Of a DNA stretch of 38,415 nucleotides, positions 24,863 to 33,907 are shown piece after piece. Location: positions 1-38,415 of the forward strand of contig JAPKMQ010000003.1 of assembly GCA_026645875.1 (NCBI GenBank), given 5' to 3'. Position 1 is the first letter of the stretch, and the number at the start of each line of letters is the position of its first letter. The position numbers and the translations under genes are program-made. The notes beneath the pieces are model-generated. The model was not told where the DNA came from. It saw nothing but the letters and a program-made list of their open reading frames with translations, and ran no database searches. This stretch comes from Longilinea sp. (lineage in GTDB: Bacteria; Chloroflexota; Anaerolineae; Anaerolineales; Anaerolineaceae).

Positions 24863-26023
24863 ATGAACCGCAATCTGGCGCTCGTCGCTGTTTCGTTGTT
24901 CACATGGGGCGCCGGTGAGGGGCTGTTTATCTATTTTCAGACGCTATATTTGCAGGAATGGGGCGCCGATCCATTGATGATCGGCAGCATCCTGGGCGGC
25001 ATGGGCATTGCCATGGCGGTCATGCAGATTCCAGCAGGTTACCTTGCCGACCGGGTCGGTTCGCGCCCGATCATGTGGGCCTCCTGGCTGCTGGGCACGG
25101 CCGCCGCCTGGCTGATGGCGCTGGCGAACTCACTACCGCTGTTCATCGCCGGCATGCTCACCTATGGCTTGACCTCCTTTGTGCTGGCGCCGATGAACAG
25201 CTATGTCACCGCGGTGCGCGGCCGCTGGTCGCCAGGGCGGGCCTTGACGGTCGTATCGGCCGCCTACAATCTCGGCGCGGTCATCGGGCCCACCATCGGC
25301 GGCGCGCTGGCCAACCTGCATGGGCTGAAGACCGTCTACCAGGTTGCTGCGGTTATCCTGGTTTTTTCCACGGTGATCATCCTGTTCGCGCAAAAACCAC
25401 CTATCGAGGTGCATCCCGAAACCGAAACCCGGAACAACGTGTTCCGCAACGGGCGCTTCCTGACGCTGGCCGTGATCACCTTCATCACCATGTTCGCGCT
25501 CTACCTGCCACAGCCGCTCTCGCCAAATTTCATGCAAAATGAGCGCGGTTTGGACATGCAGCAAATAGGCCTGGTCGGAACGATTGGCAGCCTTGGAAAC
25601 GTCGTCATCATGTTTCTGCTGGGGCATCTCAGCGCGCCGGTGGCGTTTCTCATCGGCCAGCCGCTGGTAGCACTGTTTGCTCTGCTAATGTGGCGGGGAA
25701 CCGGTCTGCCGTGGTTTGCCCTGGGCTACTTCTTTATGGCTGGCTACCGACTGTGCCGCTCCATGGTGCTGGCCCTGGCGCGTAATTTCATCCATCCAGC
25801 CGAAACCGGGCTGGCCTTTGGCATGCTCGAAACCGCAAACGCCGTCGCCGTCATCCTGGCCCCACTGGTGGCAGGCGCCCTGTACCAACGCGTGCCGGTC
25901 TCGGTCTACACGGTTGCCCTGGGGCTGATTGGGATGGCATTTGCGATAAACCTGGGAGTGGTGCCGGTTCTGGTGAGAAAACCCGCGCCGGTGGCCGTCA
26001 AGGAGGAATTGAGTGAGCCTTGA
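24863..26023 (+). CDS. Major facilitator superfamily transporter
   Basis: 386 residues, about twelve membrane helices in two halves with a central charged loop (around 180-195). The motif A loop between helices 2 and 3 is GYLADRVGSRP, and a degenerate GPTIGG (motif C-like) lies in helix 5. Subfamily and substrate are not recognisable; drug or sugar efflux is possible. It follows the M24 peptidase by seven bases and overlaps the next gene by 11, so all three are probably co-transcribed. Confidence 0.85.
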   Translation: MNRNLALVAVSLFTWGAGEGLFIYFQTLYLQEWGADPLMIGSILGGMGIAMAVMQIPAGYLADRVGSRPIMWASWLLGTAAAWLMALANSLPLFIAGMLTYGLTSFVLAPMNSYVTAVRGRWSPGRALTVVSAAYNLGAVIGPTIGGALANLHGLKTVYQVAAVILVFSTVIILFAQKPPIEVHPETETRNNVFRNGRFLTLAVITFITMFALYLPQPLSPNFMQNERGLDMQQIGLVGTIGSLGNVVIMFLLGHLSAPVAFLIGQPLVALFALLMWRGTGLPWFALGYFFMAGYRLCRSMVLALARNFIHPAETGLAFGMLETANAVAVILAPLVAGALYQRVPVSVYTVALGLIGMAFAINLGVVPVLVRKPAPVAVKEELSEP

Positions 26024-26645
26024 AATTGTTCCCGTTGAACTGGGGCCCTTATCCAATAACACCTACCTGATCGCGGATTCGCAGACTTCCCGGGCCGCGG
26101 TAATCGATCCGGCCATGGACAGCGAATTGGTGCTGGCAACAGCCAAGCAACGCGGCTGGCAGATCCAGTACATCTGGCTGACGCACGCCCACTTTGACCA
26201 CATCGCCGGCGTCCACCTGCTGGCCGGATCACGGACGCCGCCGCTGCCCGTCAGTCTACATCCTGGCGATCTTCCGCTCTACCACGATTTGGGCGGCGCG
26301 AGGAAATTCGGTTTCCACGTCCAGGCGGGGCCCGAGCCGTCGGTGTTGCTGGCGCACCGGCAGTCGCTAACCATTGGCGAAATCCTGGTGGAAGTGCGCC
26401 ACACGCCGGGCCACACGCCCGGCCATGTGGTCTTTTACGCGCCGTCCGCGGGGGTGGTGTTTTGCGGTGATTTGATTTTTTACGGCTCGGTCGGCCGCAC
26501 TGACTTACCGGGAGGCAACCACCGGCAATTGATCGAATCGATCCAGGCCCAAATCCTCAGCCTGCCGCCGCAAACACGCCTGTTCAGCGGGCACGGCCCG
26601 GAAACCACAGTGGGCGATGAAATCGCCAACAATCCGTTTTTATAA
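26013..26645 (+). CDS. Metallo-beta-lactamase fold hydrolase (glyoxalase II-like, YcbL type)
   Basis: 210 residues starting at a GTG with an AAGGAGG site six bases upstream inside the MFS gene. The full two-metal site is present: H58-x-H60-x-D62-H63, H134, D153 and H194. The TPGHTPGH, GSVGRTDLPGG and SGHGPETTVGDE motifs match the short glyoxalase II-like group (YcbL/GloB-related) that hydrolyses thioesters such as lactoylglutathione analogues. The long substrate-binding C-terminal domain of true GloB is missing. The physiological thiol is unknown. Confidence 0.88.
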   Translation: MSLEIVPVELGPLSNNTYLIADSQTSRAAVIDPAMDSELVLATAKQRGWQIQYIWLTHAHFDHIAGVHLLAGSRTPPLPVSLHPGDLPLYHDLGGARKFGFHVQAGPEPSVLLAHRQSLTIGEILVEVRHTPGHTPGHVVFYAPSAGVVFCGDLIFYGSVGRTDLPGGNHRQLIESIQAQILSLPPQTRLFSGHGPETTVGDEIANNPFL

Positions 26646-26669
26646 CCGCACCCGGCTTGACACAACCGG

Positions 26670-26675
26670 TATAAT
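26670..26675 (+). promoter_or_regulatory. Candidate -10 box for the anchored protease gene
   Basis: TATAAT, 31 bases upstream of the chosen ATG at 26707. A nearby TTGACA (26657-26662) is only seven bases away and cannot serve as its -35. Confidence 0.5.
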
Positions 26676-26706
26676 TTCTTGAAGTCATATGCAACAAGGA
26701 GTTGGG

Positions 26707-28761
26707 ATGTCAAATAATTCACAACGTGGGTTGTGGATCGCGGCCATTGTCGTCGTGATTCTCATCAGCATCTGCCTGTGCATTGCCCTGATCGGCGTGG
26801 GCGGCCTGGCGCTATTTGGCATCGCGCGCGCAGATGTCCAATCTACACAGATTTTTCCCGTCGATCCGCTGCCGGTGATTTCAACGCCAGAACCCTTTGC
26901 CACTTCTGAACCCTGGGTTGCCCCCACTCAGGAGGCGAGCTTCACAGCTGCCGCTCCCCAACCCGGCGCAGAGGAAACTCTGCTCACTCTACAATCCGCT
27001 GAAATTCCCTCCGCCGATCCGCGTGCGCAGGCCAGTGAATTTTTAAACATCGGCGAGATCCCCGAAACAGTTGCGTTCCCGGGCGAGTTTGACCCCGGGG
27101 ACGAGCGCACCTTCTGGGTTCTGAACACCGACACCAACCGCTACACGCAGGTGAAGACCGTGCTCGCTTACGAAAGCGCACATCTTTACTTCTGGATCGA
27201 GAAAGGCCTCACCTTCGATCGAAACGACCTTCGCGCGCTCGGGGATGAATTTGAAAACAAAATCTACCCGACCAACCGCGAGTTTTTCGGCTCAGAATGG
27301 ACCCCCGGCGTGGATGGCGATGAACACCTGTACATCATCTATGCCACCGATATGGGCGATAACCTGGCAGGCATGTTCTCCTCCGGCGATTCAGTCAATC
27401 CGTTGGCTTACTCCTATTCCAACGGGCACGAAACTTTCTTCTTGAACGCCGACACGGTCGGCCTGGAGGAAGATTTCACCTATGGCGTATTGGCGCATGA
27501 GTTTCAGCACATGATCCACTGGTACCGCGACCGGAATGAGGAAACCTGGCTGAACGAAGGTTTTTCGGAGCTGGCCGCATATTTGAACGGCTACGACGGT
27601 GGGGGCTTTGATATGTCGTTCCTGCTCGAGCCGTCCACCCAGTTGAACGACTGGCCGGATGACGGCAGTTCGAACGCGGCCAATTACGGCGGAGCGTTCC
27701 TGTTTGTCAACTACTTTTTGGAACGCTTCGGCGAGGATGCCACCCGGCAACTGGTTGGCAGCCCCTTGAACGGCTTTGAATCCATCGATCAGGTACTTGA
27801 ATCCATCGACGCGGTGTCACCCGAAAGCGGCGAGCCGTACCGGGCGGACGATCTGTTCGCCGATTGGATCGTCGCCAACCTGGTGGATGATCCCGGCATC
27901 GGCAACGGCCAGTATGCCTACTCCGACTACGATCTTCCCTTCGACGTCACCGTCAGCGACTACTTTTCCGATTGCCTGGGCGGTTGGCAGACCGGCTCGG
28001 TCAACCAATACGGCGCTGATTACATCGAATTGATGTGCAGCGGCCAGCGCACCCTGGAGTTTGAAGCCGTCAGCGAAGTCAACCTGCTGCCCGAAGATCC
28101 GCGCTCCGGCGAATATGCCTTCTGGTCCAACCAGGGTGATGAATCGCAGATGACGCTCTCACGCTCTTTTGATCTGACGCAAGTCTCCGGCCCGGTAGAA
28201 TTGAAATACTGGACCTGGTATGACATCGAAACGGATTACGACTATCTTTATCTTCAGGCATCCGAAGACGGCTATCGCTGGACCCTGTTGGAACCGCCGT
28301 CATGCACCAGCGACAACCCCACCGGCGCGAATTACGGCTGCGGCTATAACGGTCAAAGCGGCGGGTGGGTGGAGGAATCGGTGGACCTGAGCAAGTATGC
28401 TGGCAAGCAGGTCTGGTTGCGCTTTGTGTACGTCACCGACGCCGCGGTCAACGGCGAAGGCATGCTGATCGACGACCTGTCCATCCCGGCCATCGGCTAC
28501 CAGACCGATTTTGAACAGGATGACAGCGGCTGGCAGGCAGAGGGCTTTGCGCGCATTCAAAACCGGCTGCCGCAAACCTTCCGGCTGACGCTGATCCTGG
28601 AGGGCAACCAGACCCGGGTGGAAACGCTGGAGTGGGTACCGGGGGAAACGTTGCAGGTGCCAATTGACTTTGATGCCTACCAGAACGTCACGCTCGTGCT
28701 CAGCGGCACCACCCGTTTCACCCGTCAGCCTGCCTTGTATCGCATCCAGGTGAACCGGTAA
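26707..28761 (+). CDS. Membrane-anchored zinc metalloprotease (HExxH...E type)
   Basis: 684 residues from the ATG at 26707, with AAGGAG five bases upstream; an ATG 18 bases earlier lacks a site. An N-terminal hydrophobic helix (about 9-38) can act as a signal anchor, followed by a short proline/threonine-rich linker. The catalytic segment has H264-E-F-Q-H268 and a third ligand in W281-L-N-E284-G-F-S-E, a gluzincin arrangement. The C-terminal third (about 430-600) is rich in aromatic and acidic residues and resembles the beta-rich domain of immune-inhibitor-A-like (M6) proteases. The protein should work outside the cell, degrading proteins or processing surface proteins. Exact peptidase family is uncertain. 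Confidence 0.82.
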   Translation: MSNNSQRGLWIAAIVVVILISICLCIALIGVGGLALFGIARADVQSTQIFPVDPLPVISTPEPFATSEPWVAPTQEASFTAAAPQPGAEETLLTLQSAEIPSADPRAQASEFLNIGEIPETVAFPGEFDPGDERTFWVLNTDTNRYTQVKTVLAYESAHLYFWIEKGLTFDRNDLRALGDEFENKIYPTNREFFGSEWTPGVDGDEHLYIIYATDMGDNLAGMFSSGDSVNPLAYSYSNGHETFFLNADTVGLEEDFTYGVLAHEFQHMIHWYRDRNEETWLNEGFSELAAYLNGYDGGGFDMSFLLEPSTQLNDWPDDGSSNAANYGGAFLFVNYFLERFGEDATRQLVGSPLNGFESIDQVLESIDAVSPESGEPYRADDLFADWIVANLVDDPGIGNGQYAYSDYDLPFDVTVSDYFSDCLGGWQTGSVNQYGADYIELMCSGQRTLEFEAVSEVNLLPEDPRSGEYAFWSNQGDESQMTLSRSFDLTQVSGPVELKYWTWYDIETDYDYLYLQASEDGYRWTLLEPPSCTSDNPTGANYGCGYNGQSGGWVEESVDLSKYAGKQVWLRFVYVTDAAVNGEGMLIDDLSIPAIGYQTDFEQDDSGWQAEGFARIQNRLPQTFRLTLILEGNQTRVETLEWVPGETLQVPIDFDAYQNVTLVLSGTTRFTRQPALYRIQVNR

Positions 28762-28809
28762 AGTTCGCTGATACTCTCGCCAAATTTGCCATTCCATTTG
28801 TAAAAGGAT

Positions 28810-28845
28810 ATCCACCCCCAGCGGCTGCGCCGCGGGGGGGTGGAT
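28810..28845. terminator. GC-rich hairpin after the protease gene
   Basis: ATCCACCCCC pairs with GGGGGTGGAT, and inside it GCGGC pairs with GCCGC around a TGC loop, giving about 15 pairs in 36 bases. No T run follows on the plus strand. Confidence 0.6.
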
Positions 28846-28867
28846 CTAAAAGGACATACTTGATTCA

Positions 28868-28890
28868 GCTTTCTCTCTTGGCGAGAAAGC
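28868..28890. other. Short perfect hairpin
   Basis: GCTTTCTC and GAGAAAGC pair around a seven-base loop. It is the middle one of three hairpins in the gap between two converging genes. Confidence 0.4.
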
Positions 28891-28914
28891 CAGGCAACGG
28901 CCCATCAAGAACCA

Positions 28915-28943
28915 AAACGCCATTGGTTGATCCAATGGCGTTT
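28915..28943. terminator. Terminator hairpin after the YtxH gene
   Basis: Perfect 12-base-pair stem (AAACGCCATTGG with CCAATGGCGTTT) with a five-base loop, 23 bases past the YtxH stop. The minus strand ends in TTTT and the plus strand in TTTATT, so it could serve both directions. Confidence 0.7.
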
Positions 28944-28966
28944 ATTAATCTCACAACGAATCGCCG

Positions 28967-29176
28967 TTACGAATGGCGCAGCGACTCCAGCTCAATTTGC
29001 AGTTCCTGGCGGCGGGTCACGGCTGCCTGGCGCACCTGATCCTCAACGTTGTGCGCGTAATCGGCAATCCGGCCGCGCGTTTCAGATCCTGTAGCCGGTG
29101 TCAACAGCAAAACAGACACGGCACCAACAATTCCACCAATGAGAGCACCCAACAGGAAATTTCCAAACCAGCGCAT
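28967..29176 (-). CDS. YtxH-like small membrane protein
   Basis: 69 residues. An N-terminal glycine-rich helix (FLLGALIGGIVGAVSVLLL, about 7-25) is followed by TPATGSETRGRI and a charged amphipathic helix, the normal layout of YtxH/DUF883-like envelope or stress proteins. AGAGG lies five bases before the ATG. It is 38 bases downstream of the PAP2 gene and ends at a terminator. Function is unknown. Confidence 0.75.
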   Translation of the reverse strand: MRWFGNFLLGALIGGIVGAVSVLLLTPATGSETRGRIADYAHNVEDQVRQAAVTRRQELQIELESLRHS

Positions 29177-29214
29177 GGTAGCCTCTCTTTCCTAATACTT
29201 TTAATAATTATAGT

Positions 29215-30222
29215 TTACTTGCCGGTTTTCGCAAGCGCAGGCCCATTGGCCAGTTTCAAGCGCACGAAGACCCACGGCGCGCCAGCCGACACCCATGCAC
29301 CCAACAGCGCATACCGGGCGAAACGCAGCACAAAGCTGAGGACATCCTCGTTCCGCGGGAAAATCTGGCCCAGGCCAAACCACAGGATCAAGACAACGAT
29401 CAGACCCAGCGAGAAGCGCAGGGCACGTTTGCTCAAATCGCCGCCGGCATCAAAGCGGCCAAAGCGGCGGGTATACCAGGCGTACCCGGCTGCCATGCCC
29501 CACCAGGTTCCCGAAGCCGTCACTATGCCCTCCAGGGCAAACGGGGCAATCGGCTCATCCGGGGCCTGCAGGCTGGCGTTGGCCGCCCACTCAACCGGCA
29601 TTTGCCAACCTGCCAGGGCCAGGCGCGCGGCTATGCCCAGTAAAATCACCAGCAAGGCAAATAGCAGCGCCCAGGCAATTTGCGCTGGAACGCTTTTGGG
29701 GCCCAACCAGGCGGCAATCGGTTTTTCCAGCCGCAGCGCCGCCCACAAAAGCACCGCCCCAATCAACCAGCCCACCACCACGTCGCTGATAAAGTGTACG
29801 CCCAGGTAGATGCGCGAGATACCAATCATCAGGATGATGAAGACAAAAACGGCCGTCACCCACTTCCGCCGGATGGCTACCGCCAGCCGCCCCCATAAGA
29901 GGGTGGAATTCTGAGCGTGCCCCGACGGCATGCCAAACGATGATTCTGCCGAATAGGCCTGAATCTCCGGGTTGATCCAGTACGGGCGCGGCGCGTGAAA
30001 TGCCAGCTTGAAGATGGAATTGACCGCGTTTCCAAACATCAGCAGAGCGCTCAGCCGGAAACCAAAGGCCGCGTCCCAGCACCAATAAATGGCCGGTAGC
30101 AACAGCATAATGAACTCCTCGCGCCACAGGAAGGAGAAAAATTCCATCGGCAGAGTTAGCCAACTGCCCAGGTTCTGGAAGAATTCATTAAAGGCGGTCA
30201 AGGCAAACAGCGAATCGCTCAT
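29215..30222 (-). CDS. PAP2 superfamily phosphatase
   Basis: 335 residues from the ATG at 30222; upstream ATGs would lie at or before the probable transcription start. The three phosphatase motifs are intact: KLAFHAPRP (KxxxxxxRP), PSGH, and SRIYLGVHFISD (SRxxxxxHxxxD), embedded in a multi-helix membrane protein. The family dephosphorylates phosphatidic acid, undecaprenyl diphosphate or similar lipid phosphates on the outer face of the membrane. A longer helical C-terminal region follows the core. Recycling of the polyprenyl carrier used by the polysaccharide genes is a reasonable but unproven role. Confidence 0.88.
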   Translation of the reverse strand: MSDSLFALTAFNEFFQNLGSWLTLPMEFFSFLWREEFIMLLLPAIYWCWDAAFGFRLSALLMFGNAVNSIFKLAFHAPRPYWINPEIQAYSAESSFGMPSGHAQNSTLLWGRLAVAIRRKWVTAVFVFIILMIGISRIYLGVHFISDVVVGWLIGAVLLWAALRLEKPIAAWLGPKSVPAQIAWALLFALLVILLGIAARLALAGWQMPVEWAANASLQAPDEPIAPFALEGIVTASGTWWGMAAGYAWYTRRFGRFDAGGDLSKRALRFSLGLIVVLILWFGLGQIFPRNEDVLSFVLRFARYALLGAWVSAGAPWVFVRLKLANGPALAKTGK

Positions 30223-30243
30223 GAGATTTAGCCTTTCGGTCAG

Positions 30244-30272
30244 TTGCATGGGATTATGGAATATTGTACACT
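30244..30272 (+). promoter_or_regulatory. Candidate promoter of the transglutaminase gene, start of transcription at the ATG
   Basis: TTGCAT (30244-30249), 17 bases, TACACT (30267-30272), six bases, then the ATG. Spacing is ideal although both hexamers are imperfect. It would give a leaderless message. Confidence 0.45.
30263..30268 (-). promoter_or_regulatory. Candidate -10 box of the PAP2-YtxH operon
   Basis: TACAAT on the minus strand, 40 bases before the PAP2 start. It overlaps the plus-strand -10 box of the divergent gene, so the two promoters would compete. Confidence 0.45.
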
Positions 30273-30278
30273 CAAACC

Positions 30279-32636
30279 ATGAACAAAATGGACCGGCGCC
30301 GGTGGGACTGGCCGGCGGTTTTCTTCTTATCGGTTGCATTCTGGGTGGCTGCCCAACGGTTGGAAATCACGGACTGGACGCCCGACCTTGAGCGTGTCAT
30401 ACCGGTGACCATGATCGGCGTTTTGCTCGGCATGTTGTTGGGCTATAGCAAATTTCCGCGCCGTTTCACTTTCCTGTACAGCCTGGTGTTCACGGTCATC
30501 GTCATTCCCTGGCAGTTGGCGTTGACGCTGAACCCTGACATGACCTGGCTGGAACGGGTTTCAGGCCTGGGCGGGCGGCTCTGGCTGACTTTTCTCCAGT
30601 TTACAGCCAACCTCCCGATTGAAGATCCCTTGCTGTTTATTTTCGCGATGATGGTGGTGTACTGGATCACCAGCCAGACCGCCGGGTTTGCCATGCTGCG
30701 CACCGGCCGTCCCTGGTTTGGGCTGGCATTGTTGGCCATCACCACCCTGATCATCGAATACTACGATCCCCCGCGCACGGTGCGCGGCTTCTACACAAGC
30801 ATATTTGCCATATTGGTTATTTTGCTGATCTCCCGGCTGCATTACCTAAGTCTCCGCCGACACTGGGAAGCGATCGCCGTCCCTGTGGATTCGGAAACCG
30901 GGTTTGATTGGATGCGCGCATCGGTCCTCTCCAGCCTGGTGCTGGTCATCCTGGCCTGGAATATACCAACCTGGATCCGCGCGATTTCACCTCAATCCGT
31001 CGAACGCCGCGAATACATTCAGGCATGGATTGATTTGCGCGAACGTCTTTCCAACCTGGTGACGCCGTTATCGGGTTCTGCTCCCTCCGAAGGGTTTTAC
31101 TACGAAAACAATATCCCGTTGGGCACCACGATCAGCACCAGCGAGGCAATCGTCTTTGAAGTCACTTCTTCCGAACCACGCCCGGGTGGAGCCAGATACT
31201 ATTGGCGCGCCCGCACCTACGACCGCTACGAAGATGGCAAATGGTCGTCCACCTTTGGGAACCTGGACGCTGTGACCAATGAAAACACCGAATTGCCCAT
31301 TCCCACCTGGTACCAGCGGTTCACGGCTTCCTTCAACTTTTCTTTCAAGGCTCAATCGCTGAGAAATTTCTTCATCCCTGGACTGGTCATCAACGTCAAC
31401 CGGCCGGCGCAGGTGGTTGGCAGGCAGATGAGCGAAACCTACACAGAAGCCGCCACGTTACTGGCCGTCCCGCCGCTGCGATCGGGAGAAACCTACCGCG
31501 TGAAAGCCTCCATCGCCGCGCCTACCATCAACTTCCTGCAATCCAGTCCAGCCGAGTATCCGAACTGGATTTACGCAAATTATCTGCAACTGCCCGCCGA
31601 TTTTCCGCAAAACCTGCGGTCTCTGGCCCAGGAAATCACCTCGGGACTGGAAACTCCCTACGAAAAAGCCGTTGCCATCACCAATTACCTTCGCACCCAC
31701 ATCGATTATCAGGCGACGATCGAACCCGGTCCATCCTACATGGATCCAATTGAATACTTCCTGTTTGTTTCCAGGAAGGGCTTCTGCAATTATTACGCCG
31801 CGGCCGAAGTCTTGATGCTGCGTTCGATTGGCATTCCTGCCCGGCTGGCGGTCGGTTTTGCCGAGGGTGAAATGGATGAAAAACGCACCCATTTCACTGT
31901 CCGCAGCCGGGACGCGCACGCCTGGCCGGAAGTCTACTTCACCAATTTTGGATGGATCGAATTTGAACCCACTGTCGCGCAATCCGAGTTGGTCCGCCAG
32001 GAAGAAACACCCAGACTGCCTAGCGACTCCGAACTGGCAATCCAGCCGCCGGAGATGTTGAGCGACAGCGGCAATGAAAGGCTGCGCGGCGTCGATCAGG
32101 ACCCCGCCCTGCGCGGACTGTCTGTTACCCCGCCGGAGAATCAATCCTCCCCGGCTGGCAACCTGACGTGGATTGTTCCAGTGGCGCTGGCAGTTCTGGC
32201 CGGCTCTGCCTGGTTCGCGATTAAACGCGTGAAACGAACTGCGATCACCTTCCCCCACCCTGCCATTGTGCTGGAAAAAGTGATCATCCAGCGCGGTTTT
32301 ACCACCCCCGCATGGATCCGAGAGCGCGCGCGGCTGGCCCGCCTGACGCCTTTGGAAAGGTATTTCAACGCTGTGCCAAAATCGCTGAAACTGCTGGGAA
32401 AGGCCGCCAATCCATCGCTCACGCCGGCGGAACAGGTCAGTCAATTGATTAAGGCCCTGCCGCAATCCGAACAACCTGCGAAGTATTTGCTGGCCGAACT
32501 GCACCGCGGCATGTACACACCCTACCCGGTCAACCTGGATTCGGCACGCATTAATAGCCGCGAAATCAAGCGCCTGGCCAGGCAGCTCTGGGTTCGGCGT
32601 TTGCTGCGCCTCGACGAGCAGATGCCCGGCTTCTAA
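30279..32636 (+). CDS. TgpA-like membrane transglutaminase
   Basis: 785 residues from the ATG at 30279; the frame can start at a TTG upstream, and no ribosome site is seen. Six or seven N-terminal helices are followed by an extracytoplasmic region holding the transglutaminase core, then one more helix (about 630-650) and a C-terminal cytoplasmic domain of the DUF4129-like kind. The catalytic cysteine is C503 in GFCNYYAA and the histidine is H547 in DAHAWPE. The third position, sixteen residues after the histidine, is E563 in WIEFEPT where aspartate is usual. TgpA proteins are periplasmic-side transglutaminases or proteases linked to envelope integrity. Confidence 0.87.
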   Translation: MNKMDRRRWDWPAVFFLSVAFWVAAQRLEITDWTPDLERVIPVTMIGVLLGMLLGYSKFPRRFTFLYSLVFTVIVIPWQLALTLNPDMTWLERVSGLGGRLWLTFLQFTANLPIEDPLLFIFAMMVVYWITSQTAGFAMLRTGRPWFGLALLAITTLIIEYYDPPRTVRGFYTSIFAILVILLISRLHYLSLRRHWEAIAVPVDSETGFDWMRASVLSSLVLVILAWNIPTWIRAISPQSVERREYIQAWIDLRERLSNLVTPLSGSAPSEGFYYENNIPLGTTISTSEAIVFEVTSSEPRPGGARYYWRARTYDRYEDGKWSSTFGNLDAVTNENTELPIPTWYQRFTASFNFSFKAQSLRNFFIPGLVINVNRPAQVVGRQMSETYTEAATLLAVPPLRSGETYRVKASIAAPTINFLQSSPAEYPNWIYANYLQLPADFPQNLRSLAQEITSGLETPYEKAVAITNYLRTHIDYQATIEPGPSYMDPIEYFLFVSRKGFCNYYAAAEVLMLRSIGIPARLAVGFAEGEMDEKRTHFTVRSRDAHAWPEVYFTNFGWIEFEPTVAQSELVRQEETPRLPSDSELAIQPPEMLSDSGNERLRGVDQDPALRGLSVTPPENQSSPAGNLTWIVPVALAVLAGSAWFAIKRVKRTAITFPHPAIVLEKVIIQRGFTTPAWIRERARLARLTPLERYFNAVPKSLKLLGKAANPSLTPAEQVSQLIKALPQSEQPAKYLLAELHRGMYTPYPVNLDSARINSREIKRLARQLWVRRLLRLDEQMPGF

Positions 32637-32668
32637 TCTACTCCGGAACGCGCAGCCTCAAGCGGAGC

Positions 32669-33907
32669 CTATTGGCCGGTTGGTGCGGGAGGTTCGATCG
32701 CCCAGACCACCTGCAAAAGCTGGAGAAGCTGTGTAATCCCGTTCCGTAAGGGCGCGGTCTGGATGTATTCAGCAGGCGTGTGTGCCTTTGCGCCATGCGT
32801 CAAACCGATGCAGACCGCCGGCAGCCCACGGCTGAGCGGCACGTTCGCATCCGTTGAACCGACATCCAGCCGTGCTGTCACGCCCAGGTCCTCAAGGACG
32901 CAGCGGGCCACTTCGACGAGCGGGTGGTCGGCGGGAATTTCGCCGGCTTCGCGCCTTCCAATCGGCTCCATGCGCAGGCGAACGTCCTGCTGCTGAAAGT
33001 TGTTCACCAATGTTTCCACCTGGGTTTCGATGAACTGCAAGGTCTGGCTGCTGGTGGATCGCAAATCCAGGTCGATCGAAGCATGGCTGGCGATGGAATT
33101 AACCGTCGTGCCGCCCTCGATCACCCCCACGTTCAGGGTCGTCCGCGGCGAAGTGGGCAGCGACAGGTCAGCCAGGCGGGCCACCAGGCGGGCAATTTCA
33201 TGCACCGCTGAGGGGCTTCCATAACTGCTCCACGAATGTCCGCCCGGTGTTTCGACGTGGATGCGATAGCGGGCAACACCCAGACCGCGGTGATAGATGT
33301 TCCCCAGACCCATCCCTTCGAGGATGATATACGCCAGCGGTCGACCGCCAAATCGATCGACCAGGGCGCGCATGCCGCGCAAATCACCAAGCCCCTCTTC
33401 GCAAACGTTGGCGGCCAACCAGAGATCCCCCGGCAGCCGGTTCCCGGCTCGTTGCAACCATCCCGCCGCGAGGATCAGAACAGCCAGCGAGAGCGAATTA
33501 TCGCCGATGCCTGGCCCGACGATGCGGTCCTCCAGGCGCGCCAGAGGCAGCGATTCCTGCCGCGGGAAAACGGTATCGAGGTGCGCGCTTAGCACAACCG
33601 GTTTTGCGTGAGGGTCGGCGCCGGGTAGCCGTGCCAGCACATTGCCCACTGGGTCATGCTGGACGTCCGGTAAACCCAACGCCTCAAATTGCCGCCGCAG
33701 AAAAGCAGCCCGCTCGCCCTCGTCAAAGGTCGGGGATTGAGTTTGTTGAATTTCGCAAGCCAGATCCAGAGCGAACCCCAATTCCTCGTCCGTCACCTGG
33801 GTTTCAGGAATGAGGTGCGCGTAAGGGCAATCGGCCTGCTTTTGAACCGATTTCGATTCGAGGAAACGGATGTAGCGATCCAGCGCCATCCAGCGAATTG
33901 AGGGCAT
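32669..33907 (-). CDS. M20 family metallopeptidase
   Basis: 412 residues. The metal site is visible as H109-x-D111 in SAHLDTVFP, bridging D136 in GIGDNS, the glutamate pair E170-E171 in NVCEEGLGD, and a final histidine in THGAKAHT. The dimerisation domain begins near VETPGGHSW. The family covers peptidase T, carboxypeptidases and amino-acid deacylases; the layout is closest to the tripeptidase-like group, but the substrate is uncertain. The ATG follows the kinase gene stop directly, with GGAG seven bases upstream. Confidence 0.88.
   Translation of the reverse strand: MPSIRWMALDRYIRFLESKSVQKQADCPYAHLIPETQVTDEELGFALDLACEIQQTQSPTFDEGERAAFLRRQFEALGLPDVQHDPVGNVLARLPGADPHAKPVVLSAHLDTVFPRQESLPLARLEDRIVGPGIGDNSLSLAVLILAAGWLQRAGNRLPGDLWLAANVCEEGLGDLRGMRALVDRFGGRPLAYIILEGMGLGNIYHRGLGVARYRIHVETPGGHSWSSYGSPSAVHEIARLVARLADLSLPTSPRTTLNVGVIEGGTTVNSIASHASIDLDLRSTSSQTLQFIETQVETLVNNFQQQDVRLRMEPIGRREAGEIPADHPLVEVARCVLEDLGVTARLDVGSTDANVPLSRGLPAVCIGLTHGAKAHTPAEYIQTAPLRNGITQLLQLLQVVWAIEPPAPTGQ

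Noticed and set aside
26657-26675. TTGACA and TATAAT next to each other
   Set aside because: The spacer is only seven bases, far too short for a sigma-70 promoter; only the TATAAT is kept as a candidate.
28876-28905. Resemblance of GAAAGCCAGGCAACGG to part of a SAM riboswitch
   Set aside because: The other conserved parts of the S-box are absent, and it lies after, not before, a gene on the plus strand.
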